Below are positions 33,801 through 45,628 of a stretch of 64,000 nucleotides of DNA, piece after piece. The stretch's first letter is position 1. Every line of letters begins with the position of its first letter. The notes beneath the pieces are model-generated. The model was not told where the DNA came from, did not search any database, and worked only from the letters and a program-made list of their open reading frames with translations. The translations under genes and the position numbers were made by a program. Source of the DNA: Alectoria sarmentosa (Eukaryota > Ascomycota > Lecanoromycetes > Lecanorales > Parmeliaceae); assembly GCA_009733775.1 (NCBI GenBank), contig WOGZ01000135.1:21601-85600 (forward strand). Direction: 5' to 3'.

Positions 33801-34958
33801 ATGGGCACCCAAAAAGATCCCAAGGCAAAAAAGGTATTATCATAACCTTGTCAGCAATGCACAAGATACTCACAAAGCGTAAATAGCCCACCAGATCATC
33901 ATCTCGTGTCTCTGCAAAAACACACTCAAGAGAGCCAAACTCCACTTTGCGACCCACCAAATCGCCACATTTCCCTTATGCTTCCATCATCAAACCACGG
34001 CAAACTAGGGAAAAATGGCAACCATGGGAGAGTGAATCCCTAATCTCGCTGCGCAAAGAAGGGAAAGGTCTCGGCGAAATCAGTCAGCAACTACCGGGGC
34101 GATCTAAGATGGCCTGTGCCAAGGAATATCAAAGAATGCTCAAGTCTCGAAAGCAAGCCTCAACATCTGAAAAGAAGAATAGTCTCGCAGATATCCAGGA
34201 AACCAAGAGGCCGTGGAAGGAATGGGAAGACCAACTCGTCACTACTAGTCGTATCGCCGGTAAGTCGTGCGGTGAGATAAGCAGGTTGCTGTCTTCCCGC
34301 ACAGCCGGCGCGGTGTCAGCGCGATGGGTAGATTACCTAAAGACTCATCTCGAAGATACATTCACCGCCCCGGGATATAGATGGAGTCAGCGGGAAGATC
34401 AGCTGCTAATATCTCTTCATGTTGCGGGAGAAGGTTTCGCCGAAATCGCTCAGAAGATTCCAAACCGATCAGAGAGCGGTTGTAAGAGGCGTTGGCACAA
34501 AATTAAGGATTGTCGCCCCGAATTGCTGAAGAGATGGACGATACTTGAGGAAAAGACCCTCGTATCTCTCTTCAACACACTTGGGCCACGTTGGCATGGT
34601 ATCGCCAAAGAACTCCCCGGTCGGACGCATCAGGCCTGCGAAAAGCATTATTACGAGCGGACTTGTAGTGGAAAAGTCGGAGCCAGTGGCCCATCGCGAG
34701 AGGATTGGATATCTCATTGGGACAGTGAGTTTCATGTTCACCGATTACTGATCTCGCTCCGAAAAGACCAAGCTAACAAGCTCAGATACTCCAGATTCTG
34801 AGGAGACCGAGATGGACTCTATGGAGCCTGACTTCGCGGTTCATGATGAAAATGGAGATGTGGGTTTAGATATCGAAGAGCCTACATTCAAGAGGGATCA
34901 GCATAGCCGCAGTTACAATGCGAAGAAGAGGAACGTGATCCATGTCCCCATGGTATGA
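33801..34958 (+). CDS. Multi-SANT/Myb-like array protein, family member 1 (four repeats)
   Basis: Three exons: 33801-33833, 33887-34724, 34786-34958, 347 aa. The last intron has branch GCTAAC. Four SANT/Myb-like helix-turn-helix repeats of about 41 residues lie at 54-95, 121-161, 176-214 and 228-268. Each has the pattern W-x2-x-E-(D/E)-x2-L-x2-(L/S)-x3-G-(K/E)-x3-x-I-x3-L-P-x-R-(S/T)-x3-(A/G)-C. After the last repeat comes G-A-S-G-P-S-R-E-D-W, an acidic linker and a basic end K-K-R-N-V-I-H-V-P-M-V. The same start (M-G-T-x-K) and end recur in three other loci at 48.5-53.1 kb. DNA binding in the nucleus is likely from the fold; partners and targets are unknown. Confidence 0.8.
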
Positions 34959-37098
34959 GTGCATTGCGGGTCGATCAGCCTTCAAGTGTTCAGTCGAGAG
35001 CGCGCATTATACACAGTCCTCCTTAGCTTGTTAAACCATGTGTGCAAGTCATCATTAGCAATATGTGAAGCCAGGGCTGGACAAAACATTGCATTGAATG
35101 TCTGCACCGATTTTATAGGAGCCAGAGTTTTCTGTCGTCAGGCCTTAGGTCAAAGTAGCTGAAGAAGGTTGGCCGGTGCATTGTACTTGAAGTAGCGAGG
35201 GCAACAAGAATCTGACTTTTACGTCAATTTAGTCTCCTTCGTATCTCTCATGTGTTGGACCTTACGCTTGCAAAATCAATGTAGGAAGGCCTCGTGCGTA
35301 GGTTTTAGCAAGTTTCAGTTCGATATCATATGGAGGGAAAATGTCAATTGGCTTGCTTTCGAACTTTTTAAAAATTTGAAGACCTGCAATTACTTATGAG
35401 TATGAGGAAGAAACGACGGTTATTCTCAACTTTCCTTTCAAATTTTTGTTCAATTCCGACCCAAATTTTTTCTGAATATTTAGAGTTTTCTTAATATTTA
35501 GAACGTCTGAGTTTTTTTTGCACTAGCTTGAGCGGGTTTCCCAAAGGTCCATCCGCTCGAATGCTAACCGAGACAGGTCAATGGGAGGCCGAACCTCTCG
35601 TCTTGGACACGATTCCTCCCAGTAACACAGTCCAAGACTACCAGGTGCGGCCAGATTGATATTGACCACAAAAGTTTGACTGCTGCTTGGCGAAGTTCGT
35701 CTGGGTACCTTGCTCTTTCCATGAAGGCTTCCTGACAGTGTTACTGTTGTATAAAGAAATGGTCCATAGATACCACGATGTGTTTGAGATGTTCAATGCC
35801 CGGATCTGAATGTTGAGGTTCGAATGTTCGATCCATCAAAGGCGTCAAGCCGCTTTTCAGCCGCTAAGTCCGTTTCAGTAAGGTAACAAGCCCGTCGCTA
35901 CTCGCAAATGCAATAATCGACCAGGTCACGTGCGGGCGCACTAGGCTTTTCGTCCAATCAGATACACTGCATGTCGCTATGCGAGATCATGTGACCTGGT
36001 CGATCATTGCATGTGCGAGTAGCGACTTCTGGGCTCTGTTTGGTGGCTACAGGCCAGATCCGCAAGAGGAAGCGAAACTTAGGGAGAGGAAAGCAAGGAA
36101 GGATAGGGCGGTGGCTCTGTTGAAGGCACAGTCGCGAGCTCGCTCTGGTTCGCAACCTCAGCAACAGGCTCAGACACAACCACCGGCGGTGCCGCAGCCT
36201 GCCCTCGTGGGTCTTTCCAACCAATCGGCTCCGCCGTGAGGCCCGGTTCACATCTCGGACCTTGTCCATTTCGACGCCAACCATGCTTTGAACGTCGCCC
36301 CTTTGCAGGAGGACGTCATGTCTGGAATCGCCCAGTGTACCAACCAAAAAGCCTTACGCAACACACCGTCAACCCTGGCTTACTACATACACCACACTCT
36401 CCCTCGCCATCGGCCACGATAACATTGAATACATCCAACATCTGATTAGCCATCTTATAATCCTATTCACCTCTGCGCCATCAGCAAATGTCCCTCAAAT
36501 ACCTGGTCTTTTGTTCATCTACCTTCGGACGTTGATATCACCGCATCTGCAATTTCAAGTACTTACAGCAACGACCGAACACGATGGATACGCCGGCCAT
36601 GAGATAATAAACGGAGGCGGCTTTTTTGGTCATTTGAGTGCGGACACCCTGTCGATTGCCATCTCTTTAGGAGGGATCGATGAATTTGTTTCTTGTATAT
36701 ATACTTGGGATGAGCCGCATCACGAATGGAATCTACAGACTGTACATACCCGTGACCAAAATCTTCTATAATCATTTTCCAGATGGAACCTCGCAGCTTG
36801 GTAGATAAGTTCCAAAGTACCGCCGAGGAGCCAATCTGCCGACGACAGTCCTGGGAAAGATTGGTAGGGACTGCGTCACAAAAGGCCTCCCCACTCTCCC
36901 TGAGAGTTGATGCTTAAGTCAAGAAATTCGTTTCTACGGCTCAACCTTTAACAACTCGAAAGGGAAATCGGGTAGCCGTGCCTCATCTTGAGGTTGCATT
37001 CGCCACTGATGAGGAACCCGAATGTGACTCCAGAAGAGCGCGTCAAATTGGCAACATGCCCATGAAATACTTGCTCTGTGGAAGGCCACTAGAAAATT
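34959..37098. other. Intergenic with an inverted repeat
   Basis: About 2.1 kb. A near-perfect 39-bp inverted repeat lies at 35894-36026 (separate entry). AT-richer stretch at 35330-35520. A plus-strand frame at 35979-36239 (glutamine-rich) starts within the inverted repeat and has no recognised domain; frames near 36511-36775 are unassigned. Confidence 0.5.
35894..36026. repeat. 39-bp inverted repeat with 55-nt spacer
   Basis: Arm 1, 35894-35932, begins GTCGCTACTCGC and ends CCAGGTCACGTG. Arm 2, 35988-36026, is its reverse complement with three mismatches (36 of 39 pair). All three differences are single substitutions, without gaps. Confidence 0.92.
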
Positions 37099-39181
37099 TC
37101 AATTGATTTCAACAACAGGTCCCGTATAGATACGTCTAGCCCAGAAATGATAGTAGCCTATGCTAAATGCGACTACCACCATGGTGACAAGGGCGGTGTA
37201 GTTCATATTCTCGGCCGAGACCGGCAGCTCTGACGGCCACATGCAGAAAAAGATGAGGACGGTCAGGTAGACGCAGGCAAACGCGTTGACTGCTGTACCG
37301 TACATTCCTGGTAGGTACCACGGTCCAAATACCAATCTCGTATCATCGGAGTCCTTGCTGGCAAGACTCATATGTCGCGGCAGTATGCCGCCGGTACAGC
37401 GTCGGTAGAGGAGAAGGCCGGAAGCGATGAGATATGAGGAGTTGAGCGCGGCGACGGTGAGCCCGACTAGGTCATTGAAGGCGGTGGATGAACCGAGGAC
37501 GATGAGGGAGAGGAGGATGGAGACGAGCATGGTGAAAAGGATGGACCTGATTGGAAGGGCGGTGTGCGGGTCAACCTGGGTCAATTCAACTCGCATCAGC
37601 TAGCTTCACACATCAAACTGTAATTTCCAACTCATGACAACAAAAGCTGGTAGGCATCTTAAACGGGTCGCTCAATGGGTCTCTCACATGTTGCAATAGT
37701 TGCCATCCCGGCAAACCGCGATCTCGGCAAAAGGACCAGCACATCCGGGAAGCTGTGGCGAGAATGCCGATATTTGCAGAGAAGGACATGACAGCTATGA
37801 TACCGGCCATGACGGAGGCGCCAGCGACGGAACCTGTGGCATCGAGAAAGACTTGCATGTAGGGAAAAGCCGTTGGCGTCTTCAGTACTTTTTCGATATC
37901 GTTCAGACTGAAGAGCGTTACGAGTAGTACGGCGAATCCCAAGGCTCCGTTTATAAAGATACTGATCATGACGGAGCGTGGTACCACAAGAGCAGCATTT
38001 TGAATCTCTTCAGACATCTAGCTGTGATCAGCTTGACTGAAAATGAGACCGTGGAGTCTGTGGATATACATGAATGGCACCATCCGCCCCTAACGAGCGG
38101 ATTAGCATGGAGGACTTGTTACTCGTTCTGTTCAAGCAGCCCACTTACCTAAAAATGGAAAGGCAGTGCCTACAATCCCGACCATGAATGACAAGCCTTT
38201 CGTGGGGAAGTATCCGTTATTCAAAAAGGTACCAAACACCTCGGAAGCGTCTTGATGTTGGCCGAAGAAGATGAGGGGAAGGATGATAGCAAAGAATCCT
38301 AGAACGTGCACCACCAGGATGAAACCCTCAACCCTCGGAAGTAGCCTGCCAATAACAGTGTTTACAAAGACCGCGAAGCCAACCGCGGCCCAGAAGAGCA
38401 GAACTGCGTGCCATGGTTTAGGGTCGTATGAGGGATGTGTCATGATTATCAGTCCTTGGATGAGCGTCCCGCATATGTACGAGACCGACGCGACATTAGC
38501 CTGCCACCCCCAAGCTGTGAGCCAGCCTGTAAATCATCAGAGCCCGCAAGACTTGATCGAAGTGATTTGAACCTGCCTGTGACGTAGCTGAAGAGCTTGC
38601 GTGAAGAATGGGGCGCGAGCATGGAGACCCAGTGATATTGACCTCCGGCGGTAGGTGCCCTAAGATTTTTAGAAGGAGCTGAGTAGTGTTCGTTCATGCA
38701 TACATTGAGGCAAGCTCACTGAGAGAGGCGAATACCGCAGCAGTGCCCGCCCAGACGATGATGAATCCGTAGATGAGACCAGCTGGGCCACCGCTGAATT
38801 ACCGTCAATTATCAAGCCTTCATGTACAGCCGCGATAGTTGGCATACTTTTTGAAGCCAAGTTGAAAGAGACTTCGATGTGAGTTAGTCACCGTGTCTCT
38901 TCTCACATGTCTGCGATTCCTACTTCAAGGTTGCTTCCCAGGTGGTAAGAACGGTGCAGCTGAAGCCCAATATCGACATGAACCCGAAGTTACGCTACAC
39001 AAAGAACATATCAGCTTCGTAATCACTTAAGGGCTAATGTAAGACCCACCCTCAACACTGGCTTTTTGCCCAAGCGGATCAGATCAGCATGGTCACGATC
39101 TGCTGGGCCATTTTGCGTGGCAGCATTGCTCTTGATGACGACGGAGTTGTTGGATACCGGTTGCAACTCTTGGTCGTCCAT
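37099..39181 (-). CDS. APC-family amino acid/choline-type permease
   Basis: Nine exons: 39181-39050, 38994-38924, 38871-38848, 38793-38704, 38659-38577, 38526-38149, 38089-38070, 38017-37688, 37575-37099; all phases agree, 534 aa, normal for the family. The N-terminus is hydrophilic; R-N-F-G-F-M-S-I-L-G-F-S-C-T-V-L is the first membrane segment. Across tiny exon 3, the signature G-F-K-N-G-G-P-A-G-L-I-Y-G-F is restored, then A-S-L-S-E-L-A-S-M-A-P-T-A-G-G-Q-Y-H-W, the classic APC motif of the GABA/choline permease group (Uga4/Hnm1-like). About twelve helices follow. It should import an amine or amino acid at the plasma or vacuolar membrane; substrate unresolved. Exons 3 (24 nt) and 7 (20 nt) are micro-exons and the intron after exon 5 has a GC donor (ACAG|GCAGGT). 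Confidence 0.9.
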
Positions 39182-40920
39182 GTTGGATCTTGCGATGGAA
39201 GAAGATCGAGTGTAAGCTATGAAGATGCAATGGACTTTAGAGAATAGATGAAAATTGCCGGACGCATTACTGATACGAATGTTGGCCCTCTTCCGACCGA
39301 TTCTCGAAGGCTGAGGTGATGAGATAGTAAGATATCACGCCGCAACGACTGCATGTTTACAGCAAGCAGCTCCAGACTCTCGAAGCGGAGAGGATAGACG
39401 AACGATGGATGGATTGCGTTCCAGGCCGCTGCAGGTCGTAGGACACCGCCCAAATCATGACGTAAGGGAGCGTCGCTCGTCTAGCCCTACCTTACTTATC
39501 AAGAGGAGGGATACGGAAACCACGTGTAGAGCAAATGCTACAGTAGACTGAAAAATAATACTTAAGTATACAAGTGAGTGGCATCTCATACATATGCACC
39601 ATTTTTCGATAAATGTACTCCTGCGGCCGAACAATTGAATTCCTTGGCCCGGAAGCACCTACCAATCGATGCCGTTTATGGTAGCCTCAGTGAAGACTTG
39701 AAGTGATGGAAATCTCCGCGCCAGATTATCAGGAAGATTGATAGGTGGACTTGTCGGCCGCACCAGGACACCCTCTCGCACATTGAAGAAAATCCTTCAC
39801 ATCCTTCTCCATCATTAATTACTAAAGCCGTCGAATTCTTTTTCTGCATCATTGCCTTGAAACACACCAATTCTCACCTGCATTGCAGAGAATCCATCAC
39901 ACCATTTATTATCGAAGCAGTCGAATCCCTTTCCAGCAGAATCACCTAACATAAGCAGCAACGTTGTCATACATCTACAACGTGTCTACTTACATACGTC
40001 GGAGGACTATTATTGCCGACTAGTTTCTCGCCAAGCATAAAACCGAATGTGTGAGGGCAGAGCGTCATATTGCTTCCTGTGGGAATAACGAGATTCCCAT
40101 CTAAATGATCAGCGTGATCGATAGGTACAGTACGGATATCCCCTATCTTTTTTCCGGCGCACAAATCTTACTCTCATAATCGCCGACACCAATCCGATTT
40201 GCAAGGGTGAAATAATACCGATTTGAGAGTATGAATCCTTTTCATCGACGCAAATTTCCTGCAAACAGGGCAACTTTATCCTGCAGAAAACAGATCCGAC
40301 TGAGGTACTGTTATCAATATGTACCTTACTGTACAACTATGAGCGGTCCGGGCCCAATGGTTACTTGCCTGATCGTCGATCGCTCGCTGGGAATACGCAC
40401 GCAGGTCCCCCATCATCACACGCATACTTGCAGAAGCAAGTCATTTCCACTAGAATCGGATTCTGGGCCCCGCCGCGCGCTCAGTGACGTCAGGGGGCGC
40501 ACGAGACCTTCAGAATGTTTGCCCCTGTCTGCCAGTCACGCACCCGCATGATCGCTCCTTTACTGGCTGTCATGGCATGTCGAGTACTTGTACCATGCCT
40601 CCCTGAAGACATGCAGACCTGGCACGATTTACATCCGATCGGCCAAACCTAAGCCTAAGTGATATTGTGCGGCGCAGGACAAAGATACATATGTAGTTAG
40701 GAGCTTTCTACCTTTTATCGACTATGACGAGCCTGCCCGTGGTGCCTCGTCCTGAAAGCACCTGGACATTCCGCGTTTAGTTCTCACTGGTCTGCTTCAC
40801 ATCACGCGACGGCATTCCCGGACATTTATAAACGACCTCTTTGGGGTATCCGTATAGGGTCTCATCGTGATCCCAAGGATTGCACAAGCTGCAAGCCTCA
40901 TACTCATCAGTACACGAATC
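39182..40920. other. Intergenic, with one copy of a dispersed repeat
   Basis: About 1.7 kb. The only supported feature is the ~100-bp repeat copy at 40226-40320. It also contains the promoters of both flanking divergent genes, without recognisable sites. Confidence 0.5.
40226..40320 (+). repeat. Dispersed ~100-bp repeat, copy 2 of 2
   Basis: Shares ACCGATTTGAGA, CCTTTTCATCGA, GAGCAAC/GGGCAAC-CTTAT and CAGATCCG-like blocks, in order, with 29782-29880. About 75-80 percent identity by eye. Confidence 0.7.
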
Positions 40921-42238
40921 ATGGAGAAAAGTATCACACCTGCTATCAAGGTCATGACCTTGTTCCTCCTCATAACCTCCATTCTGGTTGTCATTGCAAG
41001 GGGAATCACCAAAGGTGTCATCGTTCGCTCTATAAACCTTGATGATTATCTGATCGCCTTGTCTCTGGTAAGCACAATACGGTATCCACATTGCAAATCA
41101 CAATGTAGATATCCAGCTTACCCGCGGCCCAAATCCAGCTTTTCAACATTGGACAATCAGTGGCCGTGTTTTTCCAGGCTGAAAAAGGCTATGGAATGCC
41201 TTCCAAAACCTTGAGCCTGTCATCGCTGTCCTCGGAACTCAAGGTTTGTGCGACACCATTTCTCGGCAAGTATTCTCAATCTGACCGGGTCCAGTCTGAG
41301 TATGCGGCTGCGCTGCTATACATTCTAAGCTTGCTCTTTGCAAAGCTTGCGGTCCTAGCCCTAGTCAAGACCATCACCCCTAATCGATGGGACCATAGGG
41401 CTTCATATTCACTTACAGCTTTAGTCGTTCTTTGGGCAACAACAGGAGAGTTCGCAGCTGCTTTTATGTGTCACGTTCCAAACACTTGGGACTGGCCAAA
41501 AGGGCAATGCAATGATCGCGTACTATCCGTCTTCTACTCCTCGCTAGTTCTGTACTGATCAAGTATTAGCATGCCTTCTGGAATTACCTCGAGATCACAA
41601 ACATACTTACCGATACTGCGCTTATGGTCTTACCGCTGATCATGATCTCGAGGGTACAAACGTCACTGGCCAAAAAGGCATCTATCTTTTCATTCTTTGC
41701 CCTCCGTATTATGTGAGTCACCATATTCTAGCAGGTAACCTCGTGCTCATTTGACGGCAGAGTCATCGTTGCTTGTGTGTGCAAGCTCGTCTTTTGGAAT
41801 AGAACCCCGGACCCGACAGATCCTACCCTCGATGCTTGGCCGGCCACCATCTGCACCCAGATAATCCAGTGCCTGAGTATATCTTCCGCTTGTTTCCTCT
41901 ATCTCAAACCTTTCCTAGATAGCGTCGAATCCGGGTTTATTCGAAGTGACGACCTGCGTCGCCGCGGCAGCGACTACAAGTCCGGAAGCGCTTCCACGGG
42001 AAGGAATGTATTTTCGGTGGACAGTGTGGGTCGAAGCAAAGGTGACGGTACGAGAATGAAGTCTTTCAGCAAACCCCATTATGCCGCAGATATCGAAGGA
42101 GGACATGCAGCGAACAGAGACGACTCGGAGAGTCAGCACAGCCGCACGCACATCATCAAGGAGACGAGGACTTTTGCCGTCGAAACCTTCCCAAATCTTC
42201 AAGATACTTCACCATATCGCTCCGGTGATGCGTATTGA
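40921..42238 (+). CDS. PTH11-like integral membrane protein, fungal rhodopsin domain (second copy)
   Basis: Five exons: 40921-41067, 41139-41243, 41295-41519, 41570-41712, 41761-42238, 365 aa. The start M-E-K-S-I-T-P-A-I-K leads into the first helix. L-D-D-Y-L-I-A-L-S, G-x-G-M-P near 64, L-L-Y-I-L-S-L-L-F-A-K-L-A-V-L, F-M-C-H-V-P-N-T-W-D-W, N-I-L-T-D-T-A-L-M-V-L-P and C-L-S-I-S-S-A-C-F-L-Y-L-K-P-F are in the order usual for the family. The tail is serine-rich and cytoplasmic. The 51-nt intron at 41244-41294 is a multiple of three without a stop, so it could be retained; GTTTGT and CAG borders and family alignment favour splicing. It is only distantly similar to the gene at 2.6-4.0 kb, so the pair is not a recent duplication. 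Confidence 0.85.
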
Positions 42239-44020
42239 ATATAGGGTATGTAATAGCATATTCTATTAATTATACGCCTGCCAAGGCTGCAGTCACGGTC
42301 ATCGATGCTCATTCTTCCAGGCAGTTGGGAACGCGTATGAGAGAACATGCAGCTATCTTCCCAATGAACAGAAATGCTGAGATTGCAGAAGGCGCTGCAG
42401 TCTTCAGCCTTGCTTACGTAGGACCGCCGATGGATTCAAAGGCTGACTGCACGATGAAGCTCAGCCTCCAAAAAAAAACCCCAGGCTTAGATTACCCCTT
42501 TTGCGTAGATGACCATGTGATCCGAAAAACAAATGAACGTTGGAAGATAGGAGAAGATAAGGCGCGATAGGCCCAGACTTCACCCCGGATATGGTGCTTC
42601 ATGCACGACGGAAAGCTTCCGAGAAGCAAAAATAATCATGCTAGCCGTAACTCAATATTTCGTAGACTTCATATTGACAATGACATGGCATGGCATGCAT
42701 TAGTGCTGACTGCTGACGGTCGATTATGTGTAAGTATATATCCGAGCACTACCGAGGTGGTGTGATGGATTACGGAAACCAGTGGAAACCAGTAGGCCGG
42801 GCGGTAGATCCGAGCATCGGTGCCCGGAGTCTAGACCCCGGAATACGACAAACGGATTCGGTCTATATCCCTGCCAAATGCCCCCACTTTTATGCAGTAT
42901 CTCGATTTGGTATCTAGGTAAATATCGTGGTGAGGCTGGAGGCGAAAGGGGCATCGTAGAAATCTTGAGATGTTGTGATTCACCAAGTCATGGCTAGATG
43001 GACGTTTTTCCTCGCTAGGTTTTTGAGCCGAGAGCGGCATCCCAGCTTCGTGTATTATTCAAGGGTTCAGCCCTAGATGCCAAGACATTTTCCATGAAAA
43101 TTGCAAGTCGATTGGATAGGGTGGCCATATGTCTATGACAAGATGAGGTATTCTTCAGTAAACATAGCTGTGCGATGAAACATGTCTCTGCAAAACTATC
43201 GAATTGGATGCCCTGATGGGTGACGCGGAGGATAAATCTGGACCATGACGATGACTGTAGCACGGATCTGGCTATTGAATAACAGCAGCAGAGAAGGGAG
43301 ATTTTTGGAACCATTAGGTAATTGTCTCAGGTAGAAGGGTTCTGCAGAAGGACTATGGAGATCCAAAAGGCTGCGGCGATAGAATTGGCGGCGTAATCCA
43401 AGAGGAAGTCGTGGCAAAGGGGAAGGCTCTGGCGCTTTAGGTTCTGGCCCGTCGTTATCACTGCTTCCGAGGCCGTGTTAGAATAGACAAAGTCTCGGTA
43501 TATCGTCATCACGTTGGCTTGATGTGAAAATGGCTGATATCCTATCATGTCAAGACTCTCGCTGAGCGCTGGGATGAGACTGTGACTCGGCGAGCAATTC
43601 AGTTGAATCTGCTCAAATTGTAGGCGCGAGCGGTATAGCGGCATTAGATCTTTAGAAACTCGGAAGCCTCGCCAAGCATCTACTTGGATGTTTCACAAGA
43701 TCATGAAAAACACCCCGTATGTTACAGTCGAAGGCGACGGAACGCAGCCCTATGATGTTGACTCTCCTCTATTTTCGCATCGTGATACTGATTGGTCGCC
43801 CTAGGTCCGAGTTGGAGTAGGTACCTAATGACTTTGCTTACTTCAAGGCTGCAAGAGATCTGATAAGATAATGGTATAATGTCGATCTGAAAACGTCGGC
43901 CTTGGCGTCACCAGCGTCACTTCTCCGCAAAGTACCTGCATTTCACAGCTGTTGTGGTGCCTACCACCATCCGAGATAACGCAAGACCAGCAATCTGGAT
44001 GCCTGATACCTTCTGCAATC
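42239..44020. other. Intergenic, one unassigned minus-strand frame
   Basis: About 1.8 kb. Minus-strand frames at 43644-43015 are open in pieces and include L-L-D-Y-A-A-N-S-I-A-A-A-F-W, faintly like the C-terminal part of fungal Zn2Cys6 regulators, but there is no DNA-binding part and the frames do not join. I do not call a gene. Confidence 0.45.
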
Positions 44021-45586
44021 ATGGACGAATACACAGCCGATGCTTTCGTCAATCGGGAGGAGCCTATTCCAGTTATCGCTATCTCAGGCAGCGACAGCCC
44101 ATCATCTGATCCAAAAGGCAAACGTGACAGGCTGAAAGAGTCACTCAGTGGCTCAAAAGATAAGTTGAAAGAGAAGCTCCATGATGCTGCTGGCTCAGGT
44201 AGCAAAGATTATGGTTACTCGTTGCAGGACCGTCTCTTCGCCAAGTGAGCAATGGCAATTTTGAGCTCTTCTATCAGATCATGGCGTGCTAAACGGCGGC
44301 GGCGCAGGCTTCTGCAGCAGGTCATACCAGAGGAAGAAGTGGAAGAGCTGGACTTGCCTCCTGATGTGCGCTCGTCCAAGTACATTAATAGGCCCAGCTT
44401 TTCTCTTCCTTTGATGACAAACAATTTTCGCCGATTCAATGCCAGGTAAATCACTCCTGTCCAGACATCGAGTCTAGGTTGTTGAAACTGCTATAGGATT
44501 GGAGTAGTCTTTGTCTTCCAAACCCGGCTCGAGCGTCTCCTCACATGGCGTACACCCACGCACACCTTCTCCCTTCTCGCTGTCTGCACCTTCGTCTGCT
44601 TAGACCCTTACCTTCTCTCCGTTATACCGGTGGCTGCAGCACTGCTCTTTGGTATGGTACCAGCCTACCTTGCTCGTCATCCCCCACCACCCGTCTCTTC
44701 CACGCATGCTACATCTTATTCTATGAACGGCCCGCCTGTAGCCCCACCACGCACCATCAAGCCTGCTGCGGAAATGTCAAAAGACTTCTTCCGCAACATG
44801 CGAGACCTCCAAAACTGCATGGATGACTTCAGTACCATTCACGATGCGGTGCTTCGAATCGTCACACCACCTTTGAACTTCTCTAACGAGCCGTTATCCT
44901 CTACCATATTCCTTTTTCTCTTCGCTGCAACCTGCCTTCTCTTCATAACGTCTCACCTCCTACCTTGGCGGCTTGTTTGTCTTCTGGTATGTTGGACAGC
45001 AATCGCTCTTGGTCATCCTTCCGTCCAGCAGCTCTTGCTCTCCAATCACGAAGAGCATCTACTACCTCATAAGCGGACTGCCCAGTCTTGGCTCGATGCG
45101 TGGATATCGCACGACATAGTCCTTGATGCTCCGCCAGAGACACGCGAAGTCGAAATATTCGAACTGCAGCGCAGAAGAGGTGGACAGAATGGCGAGTGGG
45201 AAAGTTGGATGTTCAGCCCTGCACCCTACGATCCGCTCTCACCGCAACGAATATCCGGTGACCGGCCAAAGGGAACGAGATTTTTCGAGGATGTGGCGCC
45301 TCCAAGAGGGTGGGAGTGGGGAGATAAGAAGTGGGTGCTCGATCTGGCGAGTCGGGAGTGGGTGGAAGAGAGGATGGTACAGGGTGTTGAGGTGGAGATT
45401 GAAGGCGAGAGATGGGTCGGTGATCTTGCGGGCGATGAAGAGGCTTATGAGATGCAGCCAATAGGGAAGGGGAAGGCAAAAGATTGGGAGGATGGCGGTG
45501 GTAATGACAAGATGGGCGAGTGGAGGAGACGGAGGTGGGTGAGGATGGTGAGACGAAAAGTCGTTAGTGATACAGGTAGCATATGA
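44021..45586 (+). CDS. Integral peroxisomal membrane peroxin with DysF domain (Pex28-32/Pex24 family)
   Basis: Three exons: 44021-44244, 44308-44445, 44497-45586, 483 aa. Residues 1-74 are a charged cytosolic start. L-F-A-K-L-L-Q-Q-V-I-P across the first join opens the conserved Pex24p region. Membrane segments are at T-F-S-L-L-A-V-C-T-F-V-C-L and S-T-I-F-L-F-L-F-A-A-T-C-L-L-F. The C-terminal part holds a DysF domain: V-E-I-F-E-L-Q-R-R, W-E-S-W-M-F-S-P-A-P-Y, P-P-R-G-W-E-W, K-K-W-V-L-D and G-E-R-W-V-G-D-L with the paired tryptophans of that fold. In yeasts these proteins sit at ER-peroxisome contacts and control peroxisome size and number. Which paralogue this is cannot be told by eye. It converges with NOP16, only 42 bp between stop codons. 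Confidence 0.88.
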
Positions 45587-45628
45587 GGCTAGTCATCAAG
45601 CAATACATTTCAATTGTATCGGTCTCTA

